A stretch of DNA of 64,000 nucleotides from Novosphingobium mathurense (GTDB lineage: Bacteria > Pseudomonadota > Alphaproteobacteria > Sphingomonadales > Sphingomonadaceae): NCBI RefSeq assembly GCF_900168325.1, contig NZ_FVZE01000003.1, forward strand, positions 248,001 through 312,000, given 5' to 3'. The position numbers and the translations under genes are program-made. Positions within the stretch are counted from its first letter, which is position 1. Every line of letters begins with the position of its first letter. Below, one piece after another: positions 17,356 through 26,674 of this stretch. The notes below the pieces were generated by a model. That model was given only the letters and a program-made list of their open reading frames with translations, searched no databases and was not told where the DNA came from.

Positions 17356-20300
17356 TGCGCCCCCGTTCGTCTCTCTCCCTACTGCGTAACGCCTCGCTCG
17401 TCGCGCTGCTCGCGGCGATGCCGCAGGTGGTCTGGGCGCAGGCCTTTCAGGGCACCGGCACGGTCGATTTCGGCAGCGCGACCATCGATTCTTCGGTCGC
17501 AGGCGTCGACAATATTACCGTCGACACCGCGCACACAACGATCACCTGGACGCCCACCGACACCGGAACGGGCGGCGGCGCGATCAACTTCCTGGCCAGT
17601 GGTGACACGGTCAATTTCGCGGCGAACGGTGCGCTGGGCAGCAACTATGTCGTGCTGAATCGCATCGTGCCCGTCGACCAAACGCGTGCGGTGCGGCTTG
17701 ACGGCAACATCACCAGCGACGCGGCCGGCAGCGTGTGGTTCTACAGTCCCGGAGGCCTGCTGGTGGGCAGCACGGCGCGGATCGATGTCGGCAGCCTGTT
17801 GCTCACAACGGGCGATCCGGTGGTCGACGGCACGGGCGATTTCATGGCTAATGCCGGTCAGTTCAGCATCGGTCCGCAGTCAGGCAGCACATCGGCCATT
17901 GTGGTCGAGGCCGGGGCCGAGGTGCGCTCTGAAAACGTAGGGCAGAACAATTATATCGTCGCTGTCGCACCACGCATCCAGCAGGACGGCCTGCTGAGCG
18001 CGCGCGGTTCCGTGGCGCTGGTCGCGGCGGAAAGCGCCGACTTCGCGATTGATAACACTGGGCTTTTCAACATCAGTGTTACGAGCGGATCCGGGGTTGC
18101 GACCAACACCTTTACCCATACAGGTTCTACCGGCGGTCCTGATGTCGCCGGGGTCGGTGAGACGCGCCGGGTCTATATGGTGGCGGTTCCCAAGAACAAC
18201 GCGATCACGATGGCGATCGAATCGAGCGGTTCGATCGGCTTCGACGTCGCAGGCGCGGCCAGCCTTGACGGCAACACCATCGTTTTGTCGGCCGGGCACA
18301 ATATCGCCGACAGCGGCTCGGGCAATCCGATTGCCGTGGGTCCGGCAAGTTCGGGCACGGCGGACATCAGCATCGCCCGGGGCAGCTATACTTCGAACGG
18401 CTATGTCAGCGCAGTCGGCAACGTCACTGTTACCGACATGACCGCAGGCGGGACGCCCGACATAAGCTTTGCGTCCAATCTTTCGATCCACGCCAACAAT
18501 GCCGCAATACTGCGTGCCGAACAGGGCACCATTTCGATAGGCGGCGACCTGGTGCTCGAGGCGGACGCAGGCAGTACCGGTGCGGGCAGCGCGTCGCTGG
18601 AGGCAGGTCTGGCCGGAACCGCGGTCAATATCGGTGGCAATCTTCTGGTTTCTGCCAGCGAGATCAACACAAGCAACTTCTATGCATCGGGTGGCGCAGC
18701 CCAGTTGCTGAGTGATGGCGGTCTCATCACCGTCGGCGGATCGGCAGTCGTGGCAGCCAATGCCATTGGCTTCGATACCGGCATCGGCAGCGGCGGATCG
18801 GCCTATGGCGGCTCTGCAATTGTCACGATCGGTGCGGGCGGTGGGCTGCTCGTCTCGGGTGGTTCGTTGACGGTCGACGCGTCTGCAAAGGGCGGGGCCG
18901 CCGGTGATGGCTCCGGCGATCTCGGTGGCGATGCCTATGGCGGGTTTGTGAAGGTCGAAACCACGGGCGGCACCATTGGCGTGGCAGGCACCCTTGCCAT
19001 CGGCAGCAGCGCTATTGCGGGCGACGCGGGGCTGACGAACGGAACCGGCGGTGAAGCCTTGGCCTATCAAGCACCGGAACTGCTGATCCAAGGCGCGATC
19101 ACGACCGGTGGTCTTTCGCTGGACGCCCGGGTAAAGGGTGGCAGTGGCAGCAGCGGCGGCAACGCCTATGCTTCATCGCCCATTTTCACCCTTAGCCCGG
19201 GAAGTATGCTGACTGTATCGGGCGACGCGCTATTCGATACCTCGGCCCATGGCGGCGACGGAGCCGTCGGAACCGGCGGCTACGCCGTAGCGGGCAACGT
19301 CAAACTCGCAGTCGGGGACAGCGCGGCGACGATCGATCTGCAATCCAATGTCGGGTTCAATGCATCGGCCATTGGCGGCAACAGCGCGAGCGCCGCCGGT
19401 GGTGCTGCGACCGGCGGAACGGTGCTTCTGGCCGCCGATGCCGGCACGTTCAAACTGGCGAGCACAGGCGGGTCGCTGGCCTTTGACACCAGCGTTCAGG
19501 CCGGAACAGGCACCATCAGCGGCGTTGCCCAGAATGGCTTTACGCTGTTCAGCGCAGCATCGAACGCCACGGCATCCCTTGGCGCGGGGGGCGGCTCGCC
19601 GGGCGACATCGTCATCAACGCGCCGATTACGGTCGGCGGCAACAGCCATCTCAAGATCCTCGCCGCAGGGTCGATCGACGTGGCGGGCACGGTGACTGGC
19701 AGCGGCGCGAACGCGCACCTTACCCTGCAGGCGGATTCGGACGGCAATGCCGCCGGAACGGTTACGGCACAGTCCGGCCTGTTCAACCTGACCGGCACGG
19801 GCAACCAGATCGACATCTATTATAATCCGGCCAGTTTCGGCACCCCTACGGATTTCTCCGGCAGCGTAGTGGCCGGTAACCTGACTGCCTATCAGTTGGT
19901 CTATACCCTGGCCGACCTTCAGGGGATCAACAACTTCCTCGGCCAGAATTTCGCGCTGGGCACCGACATTGACGCTTCTGCGACCATCGGCTGGAACGGT
20001 GGCGCGGGTTTTGTGCCGCTGGGCACGGGATCGCAGTATACCGGCAATTTCGATGGCCTGGGCCATGTCATCACCAACCTGACCATCAACAGGCCGGGCG
20101 TGACGCAGGTCGGTCTGTTCGCCTTGGCCGGTGGACCGGCTTCCCAGCCGGCCATTTCGATCCGCAATGTCGGCTTGATCAACGCCAGCATCATCGGCGG
20201 CGACAGTGTCGGCGGCCTGATCGGCGCAACCGCCAATTGCGGCTTCTGCGGCGCGGTCAAGGTTTCGAACAGTTTCGTGACGGGGACCGTGACCGGCCAA

Positions 20301-23300
20301 AGCAATGTCGGCGGCCTGATCGGCGGTACCGGCATGAATACGTTCGTCGACGGGTCGCATTCGACCGCGGCCGTGATCGGAAGCGGCAGTAGGATCGGTG
20401 GCCTGATCGGCGGGGCCTATCATGCCGTGGTCACCCGGTCATTCTCGACGGGCATCGTCTCCGGCGCGGACAACAGCACCGAAGTCGGTGGCCTGATCGG
20501 CTGGCATGACTATGGCAGCATTGATCAGTCCTATGCCAGCGGCGACGTCGTAGTGGGCGCGGGCGCGCAATTTGTCGGCGGGTTGACCGGTACCAACTGG
20601 GTTTCGGTGTCTCGCTCATACGCGCTGGGCGATGTGATTGCAGGATCGGGCAGCGACAGTATTGGCGGTTTGGTCGGGCGGAATATCGGTCCGGGTTATG
20701 GCACCATCAGCGCCAGCTACTCGACCGGCGCGGTTATCGCGCAGGGCGGAACCAATGTCGGTGGTTTCGTCGGCGACAATGCGGGCGGCGTCATCTCCAG
20801 CAGCTATTGGGACGGCTTTACCAGCGGTCTGTCGGCAGGCTTTGGCGCCAACACCGGTACGATTACCAACCTGCTGTCGGTGACCGGCGACCCCAGCCAG
20901 TCGGGGGCAGGCAACTATGCCTTTGGTTCGACGGCCTATGCCAACCTGAACCCCAACGACTGGATCTGGATCAAGAACGCTACGCGGCCGATCGGCATTT
21001 GGGAACAGCCCCAGTTCCAGTCCGGCGTGGCATCGATCGGCAGCATCCATCAAATGCAACTGGTAAGCCTCGCGCTCGAACGCAATTATCGACTGTCCCA
21101 TAACATCGATGCGACGGAGACTGCACGTCTGAGTGGCGTGTGGGGGCAGGACGGCTTCATCCCGCTCGGTGATGGCGAGCCACCATTTCTGGGCGTATTC
21201 GATGGTGCGGGCCATGTCATTTCCGGTCTGGCGATCAACCGGCCTTCGGAAAGCGAGGTTGGCCTGTTCCGTTATAATGCCGGCACGATCCGCGACCTTG
21301 GCCTTGTCGATGTCAATATCCTTGGCGGTCTGGGCTGGGTTGGGGCGATTGCGGGAGGCAATTCGGGAACGATCACGGGGTCCTTCGTGACTGGCGTCAT
21401 CAACTCCGGCGGGTCGGACACGGGTGGTCTGGTCGGCATGAATCAGAGCACCGGGATCATTGACAATAGCTGGTCCGGAGTGAACGTCAGCGGAGGCAAT
21501 TATATTGGCGGTATCGCCGGTTCCAATGATGGCAGCATATCCTTCACCTTCGCCAATGGCGTCGTGACGGGGGCTGGCGCCGGCGGTCTCGTCGGCTCCA
21601 ACTCGCCGTCCGGTTCGATCCTCAACAGCTATTGGGACAGCGAAGCATCGGGCGTGTCTGTGGCCTGCTCTATCGACGGCGGAACAAGCTGCGCTAACGC
21701 CGGCATGTTGACCACCGCCCAGTCGAGGCTGGCTTCCAGCTTTGCAGGCTGGTCGCTCGATACGACCGGCACCGACACTGCGATCTGGCGTATATACGAC
21801 GGGCTATCGACCCCGCTGCTCAAGGCGTTCCTTCGCCCTCTGGTGGTCGGACCAACCGACACGACATTGGTCTATGACGGGACCGTGCCGCTGCTCAATG
21901 CCATCCCCCTGGGCGCGGACCTGAACCATCTGTTCGGCACGGCGGGGATCAGCGGCGCCGGGCGCAATGCAGGCAGTTATTCCGTCAGCTATTCGGGCGG
22001 GCTGTCGTCCGACCAGCTGGGCTATAATATCATTACGGCCCCCGCGGCGACTTTGACGATCACGCCAGCGGCACTGACTCTGAACGCCGTCACGGATGGA
22101 CGCATCTATGATGCTACGATCCTGTCGAGCGGATCGGTCGGCATCGTCGGTCTCCAGGGCGCCGATAGCATTAGCGGCCTGACGCAGTCGTTCGACAGTG
22201 CCAATGCCGGCACGCGTACGCTGTCCGTCGATACGGGGTACACGATCAACGACGGTAACGGCGGGGGCAACTATACCGTCTCGTTCAACACGGCCTCGGG
22301 CAGCATCACCCCGGCGGCGCTGGTTCTGAGTGCTGTAAGTGATACGCGCACTTACGATGCCACGGTCGGTTCGACTGGAAGCATTGGCATCAGCGGCCTG
22401 CAGGGCGCCGATAGCATTGGCGGCCTGACGCAGTCGTTTGACAGCGCCAATGCCGGCACGCGTACGCTGTCCGTCGACACGGGGTATACGATCAACGACG
22501 GTAATGGCGGGGGCAACTATACCGTCTCGTTCAATACGGCCTCGGGCAGCATTACTCCCGCCGCCGCGACAATCACCTATACCGCGAATCCGGTCAGCAG
22601 CGCTTACGGCGATGCGCTGGCTGGGCTGACCGGCACGGAGAGCGCGAGTGGGTTGTTCGGATCGGACACGCTGGCCACGGTAACGACCGGCACCGCGGTC
22701 TATTCTACCTCTGCCAGCGCACTGAGCAACGTTGGCAATTATGCCGTTACGGGATCGGGACTGAGCGGAAATTCGGCGAACTACAGCTTCTCCTTTGTCC
22801 AGGACCCTACGAACGCCATCGCCCATTCGGTTATCGCGCGGGCGATTACAGTAAACGGCGATTTGCGCGACCGGCTCTATGGCGATGCCAACCCGATCCT
22901 GACCTATACGGTCGGCGGTGCGGGACTGGTCAATGGCGACACGCTGACCGGATCGCTCAGCACCACGGCGGACACATTGTCGGGCGTCGGTTCCTATGCA
23001 GTGACGCAAGGCACGCTGGCTGCTTCGTCCAACTACGCGCTGACTTATGTCGATGGATCGCTGAGCGTCACGCCCCGGTCGCTCATCATTAGCGCCGACC
23101 CCGCAAGTCGCGTGCAATTCGACCCCAATCCGGCGTTGACCTACACGGTAGGCGGCGATGGTCTGGTAAATGGCGACAGCCTGGCCGGCGCGCTGACGAC
23201 TACCGCGACGATCGCTTCGCCTGCAGGGTCGTATCCCATCACGCAGGGCACGCTGGCTGCTTCGTCCAACTATACTGTGACCTACACCGGCAATGACCTC

Positions 23301-23576
23301 ACGGTTCTTCCCTGCAGCGCGGCCAATGGTTGCGCCGGATCGACCGTGCCCACGATCGCAAATCAGGTGAGCAGTTCGGTGCAGCAGCAGGAACAGAGCG
23401 CGGCATCGCAGACCGAAGAGGAGCAGAAGGAACAGGCCGCGGCCGAAAGCACGGGCAATCCCAAGGTTGTGGTCAACAGCGTGATAGACACCAGGAAAGT
23501 CAGCCAGCCGCCACCGGTAGACGAGCCGGTCTCGGGAACCGGCAATTCATCCCTCTGGATTCCGGGAGACCTATGA
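17355..23576 (+). CDS. TpsA: filamentous haemagglutinin-like exoprotein with GLUG and YDG/MBG repeats
   Basis: A 2073-residue secreted or surface protein. A signal peptide ends near residue 29 (PQVVWAQA), followed by the TPS secretion domain (about residues 30-300; NITSDAAGSVWFYSPGGLLVG). A long Gly/Ser/Ala-rich beta-helix follows. Two blocks of GLUG-type repeats (VGGLIG/VGGLTG, about residues 950-1160 and 1290-1420) are followed by YDG and MBG-type modules (about 1570-1980). The C-terminal tail is Gln/Glu-rich and has no recognisable toxin domain, so an adhesin or matrix protein is more likely than a contact-dependent toxin. The final stop overlaps the CHAT gene start. Confidence 0.92.
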   Translation: MRPRSSLSLLRNASLVALLAAMPQVVWAQAFQGTGTVDFGSATIDSSVAGVDNITVDTAHTTITWTPTDTGTGGGAINFLASGDTVNFAANGALGSNYVVLNRIVPVDQTRAVRLDGNITSDAAGSVWFYSPGGLLVGSTARIDVGSLLLTTGDPVVDGTGDFMANAGQFSIGPQSGSTSAIVVEAGAEVRSENVGQNNYIVAVAPRIQQDGLLSARGSVALVAAESADFAIDNTGLFNISVTSGSGVATNTFTHTGSTGGPDVAGVGETRRVYMVAVPKNNAITMAIESSGSIGFDVAGAASLDGNTIVLSAGHNIADSGSGNPIAVGPASSGTADISIARGSYTSNGYVSAVGNVTVTDMTAGGTPDISFASNLSIHANNAAILRAEQGTISIGGDLVLEADAGSTGAGSASLEAGLAGTAVNIGGNLLVSASEINTSNFYASGGAAQLLSDGGLITVGGSAVVAANAIGFDTGIGSGGSAYGGSAIVTIGAGGGLLVSGGSLTVDASAKGGAAGDGSGDLGGDAYGGFVKVETTGGTIGVAGTLAIGSSAIAGDAGLTNGTGGEALAYQAPELLIQGAITTGGLSLDARVKGGSGSSGGNAYASSPIFTLSPGSMLTVSGDALFDTSAHGGDGAVGTGGYAVAGNVKLAVGDSAATIDLQSNVGFNASAIGGNSASAAGGAATGGTVLLAADAGTFKLASTGGSLAFDTSVQAGTGTISGVAQNGFTLFSAASNATASLGAGGGSPGDIVINAPITVGGNSHLKILAAGSIDVAGTVTGSGANAHLTLQADSDGNAAGTVTAQSGLFNLTGTGNQIDIYYNPASFGTPTDFSGSVVAGNLTAYQLVYTLADLQGINNFLGQNFALGTDIDASATIGWNGGAGFVPLGTGSQYTGNFDGLGHVITNLTINRPGVTQVGLFALAGGPASQPAISIRNVGLINASIIGGDSVGGLIGATANCGFCGAVKVSNSFVTGTVTGQSNVGGLIGGTGMNTFVDGSHSTAAVIGSGSRIGGLIGGAYHAVVTRSFSTGIVSGADNSTEVGGLIGWHDYGSIDQSYASGDVVVGAGAQFVGGLTGTNWVSVSRSYALGDVIAGSGSDSIGGLVGRNIGPGYGTISASYSTGAVIAQGGTNVGGFVGDNAGGVISSSYWDGFTSGLSAGFGANTGTITNLLSVTGDPSQSGAGNYAFGSTAYANLNPNDWIWIKNATRPIGIWEQPQFQSGVASIGSIHQMQLVSLALERNYRLSHNIDATETARLSGVWGQDGFIPLGDGEPPFLGVFDGAGHVISGLAINRPSESEVGLFRYNAGTIRDLGLVDVNILGGLGWVGAIAGGNSGTITGSFVTGVINSGGSDTGGLVGMNQSTGIIDNSWSGVNVSGGNYIGGIAGSNDGSISFTFANGVVTGAGAGGLVGSNSPSGSILNSYWDSEASGVSVACSIDGGTSCANAGMLTTAQSRLASSFAGWSLDTTGTDTAIWRIYDGLSTPLLKAFLRPLVVGPTDTTLVYDGTVPLLNAIPLGADLNHLFGTAGISGAGRNAGSYSVSYSGGLSSDQLGYNIITAPAATLTITPAALTLNAVTDGRIYDATILSSGSVGIVGLQGADSISGLTQSFDSANAGTRTLSVDTGYTINDGNGGGNYTVSFNTASGSITPAALVLSAVSDTRTYDATVGSTGSIGISGLQGADSIGGLTQSFDSANAGTRTLSVDTGYTINDGNGGGNYTVSFNTASGSITPAAATITYTANPVSSAYGDALAGLTGTESASGLFGSDTLATVTTGTAVYSTSASALSNVGNYAVTGSGLSGNSANYSFSFVQDPTNAIAHSVIARAITVNGDLRDRLYGDANPILTYTVGGAGLVNGDTLTGSLSTTADTLSGVGSYAVTQGTLAASSNYALTYVDGSLSVTPRSLIISADPASRVQFDPNPALTYTVGGDGLVNGDSLAGALTTTATIASPAGSYPITQGTLAASSNYTVTYTGNDLTVLPCSAANGCAGSTVPTIANQVSSSVQQQEQSAASQTEEEQKEQAAAESTGNPKVVVNSVIDTRKVSQPPPVDEPVSGTGNSSLWIPGDL
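22074..22565 (+). repeat. Two near-identical 246-bp tandem units inside tpsA
   Basis: Units 22074-22319 and 22320-22565 each encode an 82-residue YDG-type module ending in FNTASGSITPAA. The second half of the unit (from GLTQSFDSANAGTRTLSVD onward) is nearly base-for-base identical, while the first 40 or so bases differ. This indicates a recent in-frame duplication or ongoing gene conversion. Confidence 0.85.
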
Positions 23577-26500
23577 TGAAGCGTATTGTTCCATGGCTGG
23601 CTGCCACGGCATTTGCCCTTGCCCAGGGTCCTGCCCTCGCATCGCCAGTTGCCATATCGGCATCCGACAGTTTCCGCGTCGGCGATCACGGCGTGCTGTG
23701 CACCGCGCAGAGGCGCAGCGAAGACAGCCGGTTCACATCCATGTTCGATCGGGGCTATGATGTGGTCTGCCGCGACGCCGCAACGCCGGTTGCACGGCTC
23801 TATGCGCTCAAGGCACCTGCAGGCGACCCGGCGAAGGGAACGGACAAGGACCTGTCCTGCGCCAACCCGGCGGAAGCGACGATAGCCGATCTGGGCGGCG
23901 TTGCAAAAGTCGAGTGCCGCAATAGCGCCGGCCTCAATTACACCATCTACCGCCTGCGGCGCGGCGGCGAAACGCTGAGCGCGGAAGGCCTGTCGGCCTA
24001 TGACAGCGCGCTGCAGGTCGGACTGCGCGCGCTTGCCGCGGATCGCCCGGTGAGCGGCGAGATTTCCGTCGCTACCACCAATGCCGGCGACCCCGCCGCG
24101 TTTGCGCGGGTCCAAGCGGCCAGCCTCGATCCCGCTCAGGCGCTTGCTGCCGGTTATGACCGCAATATTGAAGGCAGCTACGCCGAAGCGTCGGAGTTTT
24201 TCGAGGCGCTGGTTGGCCGGGTTCGGATCAACGACAGCGAGGCCAACAAGGCGGCGGAATATTACGCCAATGCCGCCATGCAGCAGTCGAACCTGGGCCA
24301 TATGGCCGAGGCGGACCGCCTTTTCGCTGACGCGGCCAAGGTTGCCGACGGGTCGGACGCCCTGTTCGGACGCTTGTTTCGCAACCTGCAGGCGATGCAC
24401 AGGCTCAATCAGCTCGATGCCGAAGGCGCCCTTGTCGCTCTCGACACCGCGGTTCCGGCCATCGCTGAGGCGGCGGGATCGAGCGAACGGCTGACCGGCG
24501 GTTTCATCGACAAGCAGCTTTCGCAGCGGCTTCAGGTCGATGACGACGCCATGATCAAGCTGGGCGGAGGTGCGACCCACCTGTCCGAAACCGAGCGCGG
24601 CACATTGCTGGATGCCCAATCCCATTATCTGCGCGGCGTCGCCCGGCGGATGAAGGGCGAACCTGATGCGGCCAGATCGGAATTTGCAACGGCAATGTCC
24701 GATTATGCGTCGGTACGTGGCGGGGCGGTGCGATCGATGCACTGGATGATCGCCAGCATCTTCACCGAACAGGCCCAGTTGGCAGAGGCTCAAGGCAAAG
24801 GCAGCCTGGCGGAAAGCCATTTGCGCGAGGCTCTGCGCATCTATGAGGATGATTATCCGGAATCGGCGACGGTTCTGTCCGCCAAGGCGCGGTTGGCTGC
24901 ATTGCAGGCCAGGCATGGAGCCATGAGCGATGCCATCCCTGCCTATCGCCAACTGGTGCGCGATGCCGCGCACGTTCCGGGCGGCAGTGAAGCTCTGCGC
25001 GCCCTTATCAAGCCCTATTTCGAGGCGCTTGTCGCCAAGGGCGATATGCAGTCCGCCAACGACTTCTTCCTGGCCAGCCAGGCTATGGTGCGTCCGGGCG
25101 TCGCCCAGACACAGGCCGTGTTCGCGCGCGAATTGTCGGGCGGTAGCGATGAGGCATCGAGCCTGTTTCGCCAGTCGATCAGCCTGACCCGCGATATTGT
25201 CGTCACCGATGCTGAGATCGCCCGCCTTGGCGCGATTGACACGCGTACACCGGAGGAAAATCAGCTGCTTGTTGCTGCGCAGGCGCATCGCCAGCAGGTG
25301 GGCGCCGATCAGACCGCGTTGCTGGCCCAACTGGCTGCATTCCCCAAGTTTCGCGTCATGGCGAGCTCGACCCTGGAACTGGAAGGAATGCAGGCCGCGC
25401 TCAAGCCCGGCGAAGCCTATTACAAGCTGCTGATTGTGGATGAGACGGCCTATGGCATGCTCGTGCGACCGGATAACAGCCGGATTTTCAAGATCAAGGC
25501 TACCCGCGACGAGCTGGAAAAGCTGACCGATGCCATCCGCGATTCCATCGTCATCGAGGAATCGAACCAGCTCGTGACCAATCCCTTCAATCTTGTCGCC
25601 GCGCACAAAATGTATGACCTGCTCTTTGGAGCGGTGGCCGGGGAAGTTCCGTCGATCAGGCATCTGGTGTTCGAACCCGATGGGCCGCTGCTCAAGTTGC
25701 CGGCCAACGTATTGGTCATGGATCAGGCCAGCGTCGACGCCTATGTCGCGCGCCAGAAGGCCAAGAATCCGGACGAATTCGACTTCACCGGCACCGCTTG
25801 GCTGGGCCGCGACCGCATGATCTCCACAGCCGTTTCCGCACAATCGTTCATCGACGTGCGTCGCCTGCCCGCTTCCCGTGCCGCGCGGAATTATCTCGGC
25901 ATGGGGCAAAACGCACCGGCAGCCAGGCTGGAATGGGCACCGCATAGCGAGCAAGGCCGCGACCCTTGCGACTGGGCCCTTTCCGTCTGGAACAAGCCAA
26001 TCTCCTCGGCCGAACTCAGGCTTGCTTCGCTGCGCCTGGGCGGAATGGATAATGAGGTTGTGACGGAGGAGGGATTTTCCGACACCGCTCTGCGCGAGCG
26101 TGAGGATCTCAAGGATTTCCGCATCATCCAGTTCGCGACCCATGGCCTCGTCACCGCGCCGCGTCCTGGCTGCCCGGCGCGTCCGGCGCTGGTGACCTCC
26201 TTTGGTCAGCGGGATTCCGACGGACTTCTGAGCTTCAAGGAGATCTTCGACCTTCGGCTGGACGCTGACACGGTGATCCTCTCAGCCTGCGACACCGCTG
26301 GCGCGGCGACGGCGGCGGCGACGCGCGAAGCGGGCATTGGCACCGGCGGCAATTTCGCGCTCGACGGTCTGGTGCGCGCCTTTGTCGGCGCCGGAGCGCG
26401 ATCGGTCATCGCAAGCCACTGGCCGGTACCCGATGATTATGACGCCACCAAAAGGCTGATGTCGCTGATCTACGAGGATAGCAGTACCCGCCCGATCGGC

Positions 26501-26674
26501 GAATCCATGCGCTTGTCGGAGAACCTGCTGATGGACGATCCCTTGACCTCCCATCCTTATTATTGGGCAGCCTTCGCCATTGTCGGCGACGCTGCAAAGC
26601 CGCTGTCCAGCGGCGGAACCGGCCAATTGGCCGACACGCAGGGTGCTGTGAACCAGAAGGAAACCCACCAATGA
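23573..26674 (+). CDS. Exported CHAT-domain protein (caspase-like protease) with TPR-like region
   Basis: A 1033-residue protein. The start is the ATG at 23573, overlapping the tpsA stop and preceded by GGGAGACCT. A Sec signal peptide (MMKRIVPWLAATAFALAQG, cleaved near ALA-SPV) predicts export to the periplasm. The middle (about residues 195-560) is helical and TPR-like. The C-terminal CHAT domain (about 680-1015) has the caspase-type dyad His857 (QFATHGL) and Cys906 (LSACDTAG), plus VGAGARSVIASHWPVPD and PYYWAAFAIVGD. CHAT proteins are peptidases often linked to TPR sensors. It is coupled to the cyclase gene by an ATGA overlap. Substrate unknown; TpsA, TpsB or the cyclase sensor domain are candidates. 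Confidence 0.9.
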   Translation: MMKRIVPWLAATAFALAQGPALASPVAISASDSFRVGDHGVLCTAQRRSEDSRFTSMFDRGYDVVCRDAATPVARLYALKAPAGDPAKGTDKDLSCANPAEATIADLGGVAKVECRNSAGLNYTIYRLRRGGETLSAEGLSAYDSALQVGLRALAADRPVSGEISVATTNAGDPAAFARVQAASLDPAQALAAGYDRNIEGSYAEASEFFEALVGRVRINDSEANKAAEYYANAAMQQSNLGHMAEADRLFADAAKVADGSDALFGRLFRNLQAMHRLNQLDAEGALVALDTAVPAIAEAAGSSERLTGGFIDKQLSQRLQVDDDAMIKLGGGATHLSETERGTLLDAQSHYLRGVARRMKGEPDAARSEFATAMSDYASVRGGAVRSMHWMIASIFTEQAQLAEAQGKGSLAESHLREALRIYEDDYPESATVLSAKARLAALQARHGAMSDAIPAYRQLVRDAAHVPGGSEALRALIKPYFEALVAKGDMQSANDFFLASQAMVRPGVAQTQAVFARELSGGSDEASSLFRQSISLTRDIVVTDAEIARLGAIDTRTPEENQLLVAAQAHRQQVGADQTALLAQLAAFPKFRVMASSTLELEGMQAALKPGEAYYKLLIVDETAYGMLVRPDNSRIFKIKATRDELEKLTDAIRDSIVIEESNQLVTNPFNLVAAHKMYDLLFGAVAGEVPSIRHLVFEPDGPLLKLPANVLVMDQASVDAYVARQKAKNPDEFDFTGTAWLGRDRMISTAVSAQSFIDVRRLPASRAARNYLGMGQNAPAARLEWAPHSEQGRDPCDWALSVWNKPISSAELRLASLRLGGMDNEVVTEEGFSDTALREREDLKDFRIIQFATHGLVTAPRPGCPARPALVTSFGQRDSDGLLSFKEIFDLRLDADTVILSACDTAGAATAAATREAGIGTGGNFALDGLVRAFVGAGARSVIASHWPVPDDYDATKRLMSLIYEDSSTRPIGESMRLSENLLMDDPLTSHPYYWAAFAIVGDAAKPLSSGGTGQLADTQGAVNQKETHQ

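Noticed and set aside
22074..22565. CRISPR-like repeats
   Set aside because: The repeats are long, contiguous and in frame within tpsA, with no spacers; they are protein-coding tandem modules.
22056..23576. Possible contact-dependent inhibition toxin end of TpsA with an immunity gene
   Set aside because: The C-terminus consists of YDG/MBG modules and a Gln/Glu-rich tail with no toxin-like domain, and the next gene is the CHAT protein, not a small immunity protein.
23363..26143. Reverse-strand open frame of 926 codons opposite the CHAT gene
   Set aside because: It is a GC-rich antisense shadow: composition is Arg/Gly/His-rich, no family is recognisable, and the forward frame has clear CHAT motifs and coupling.
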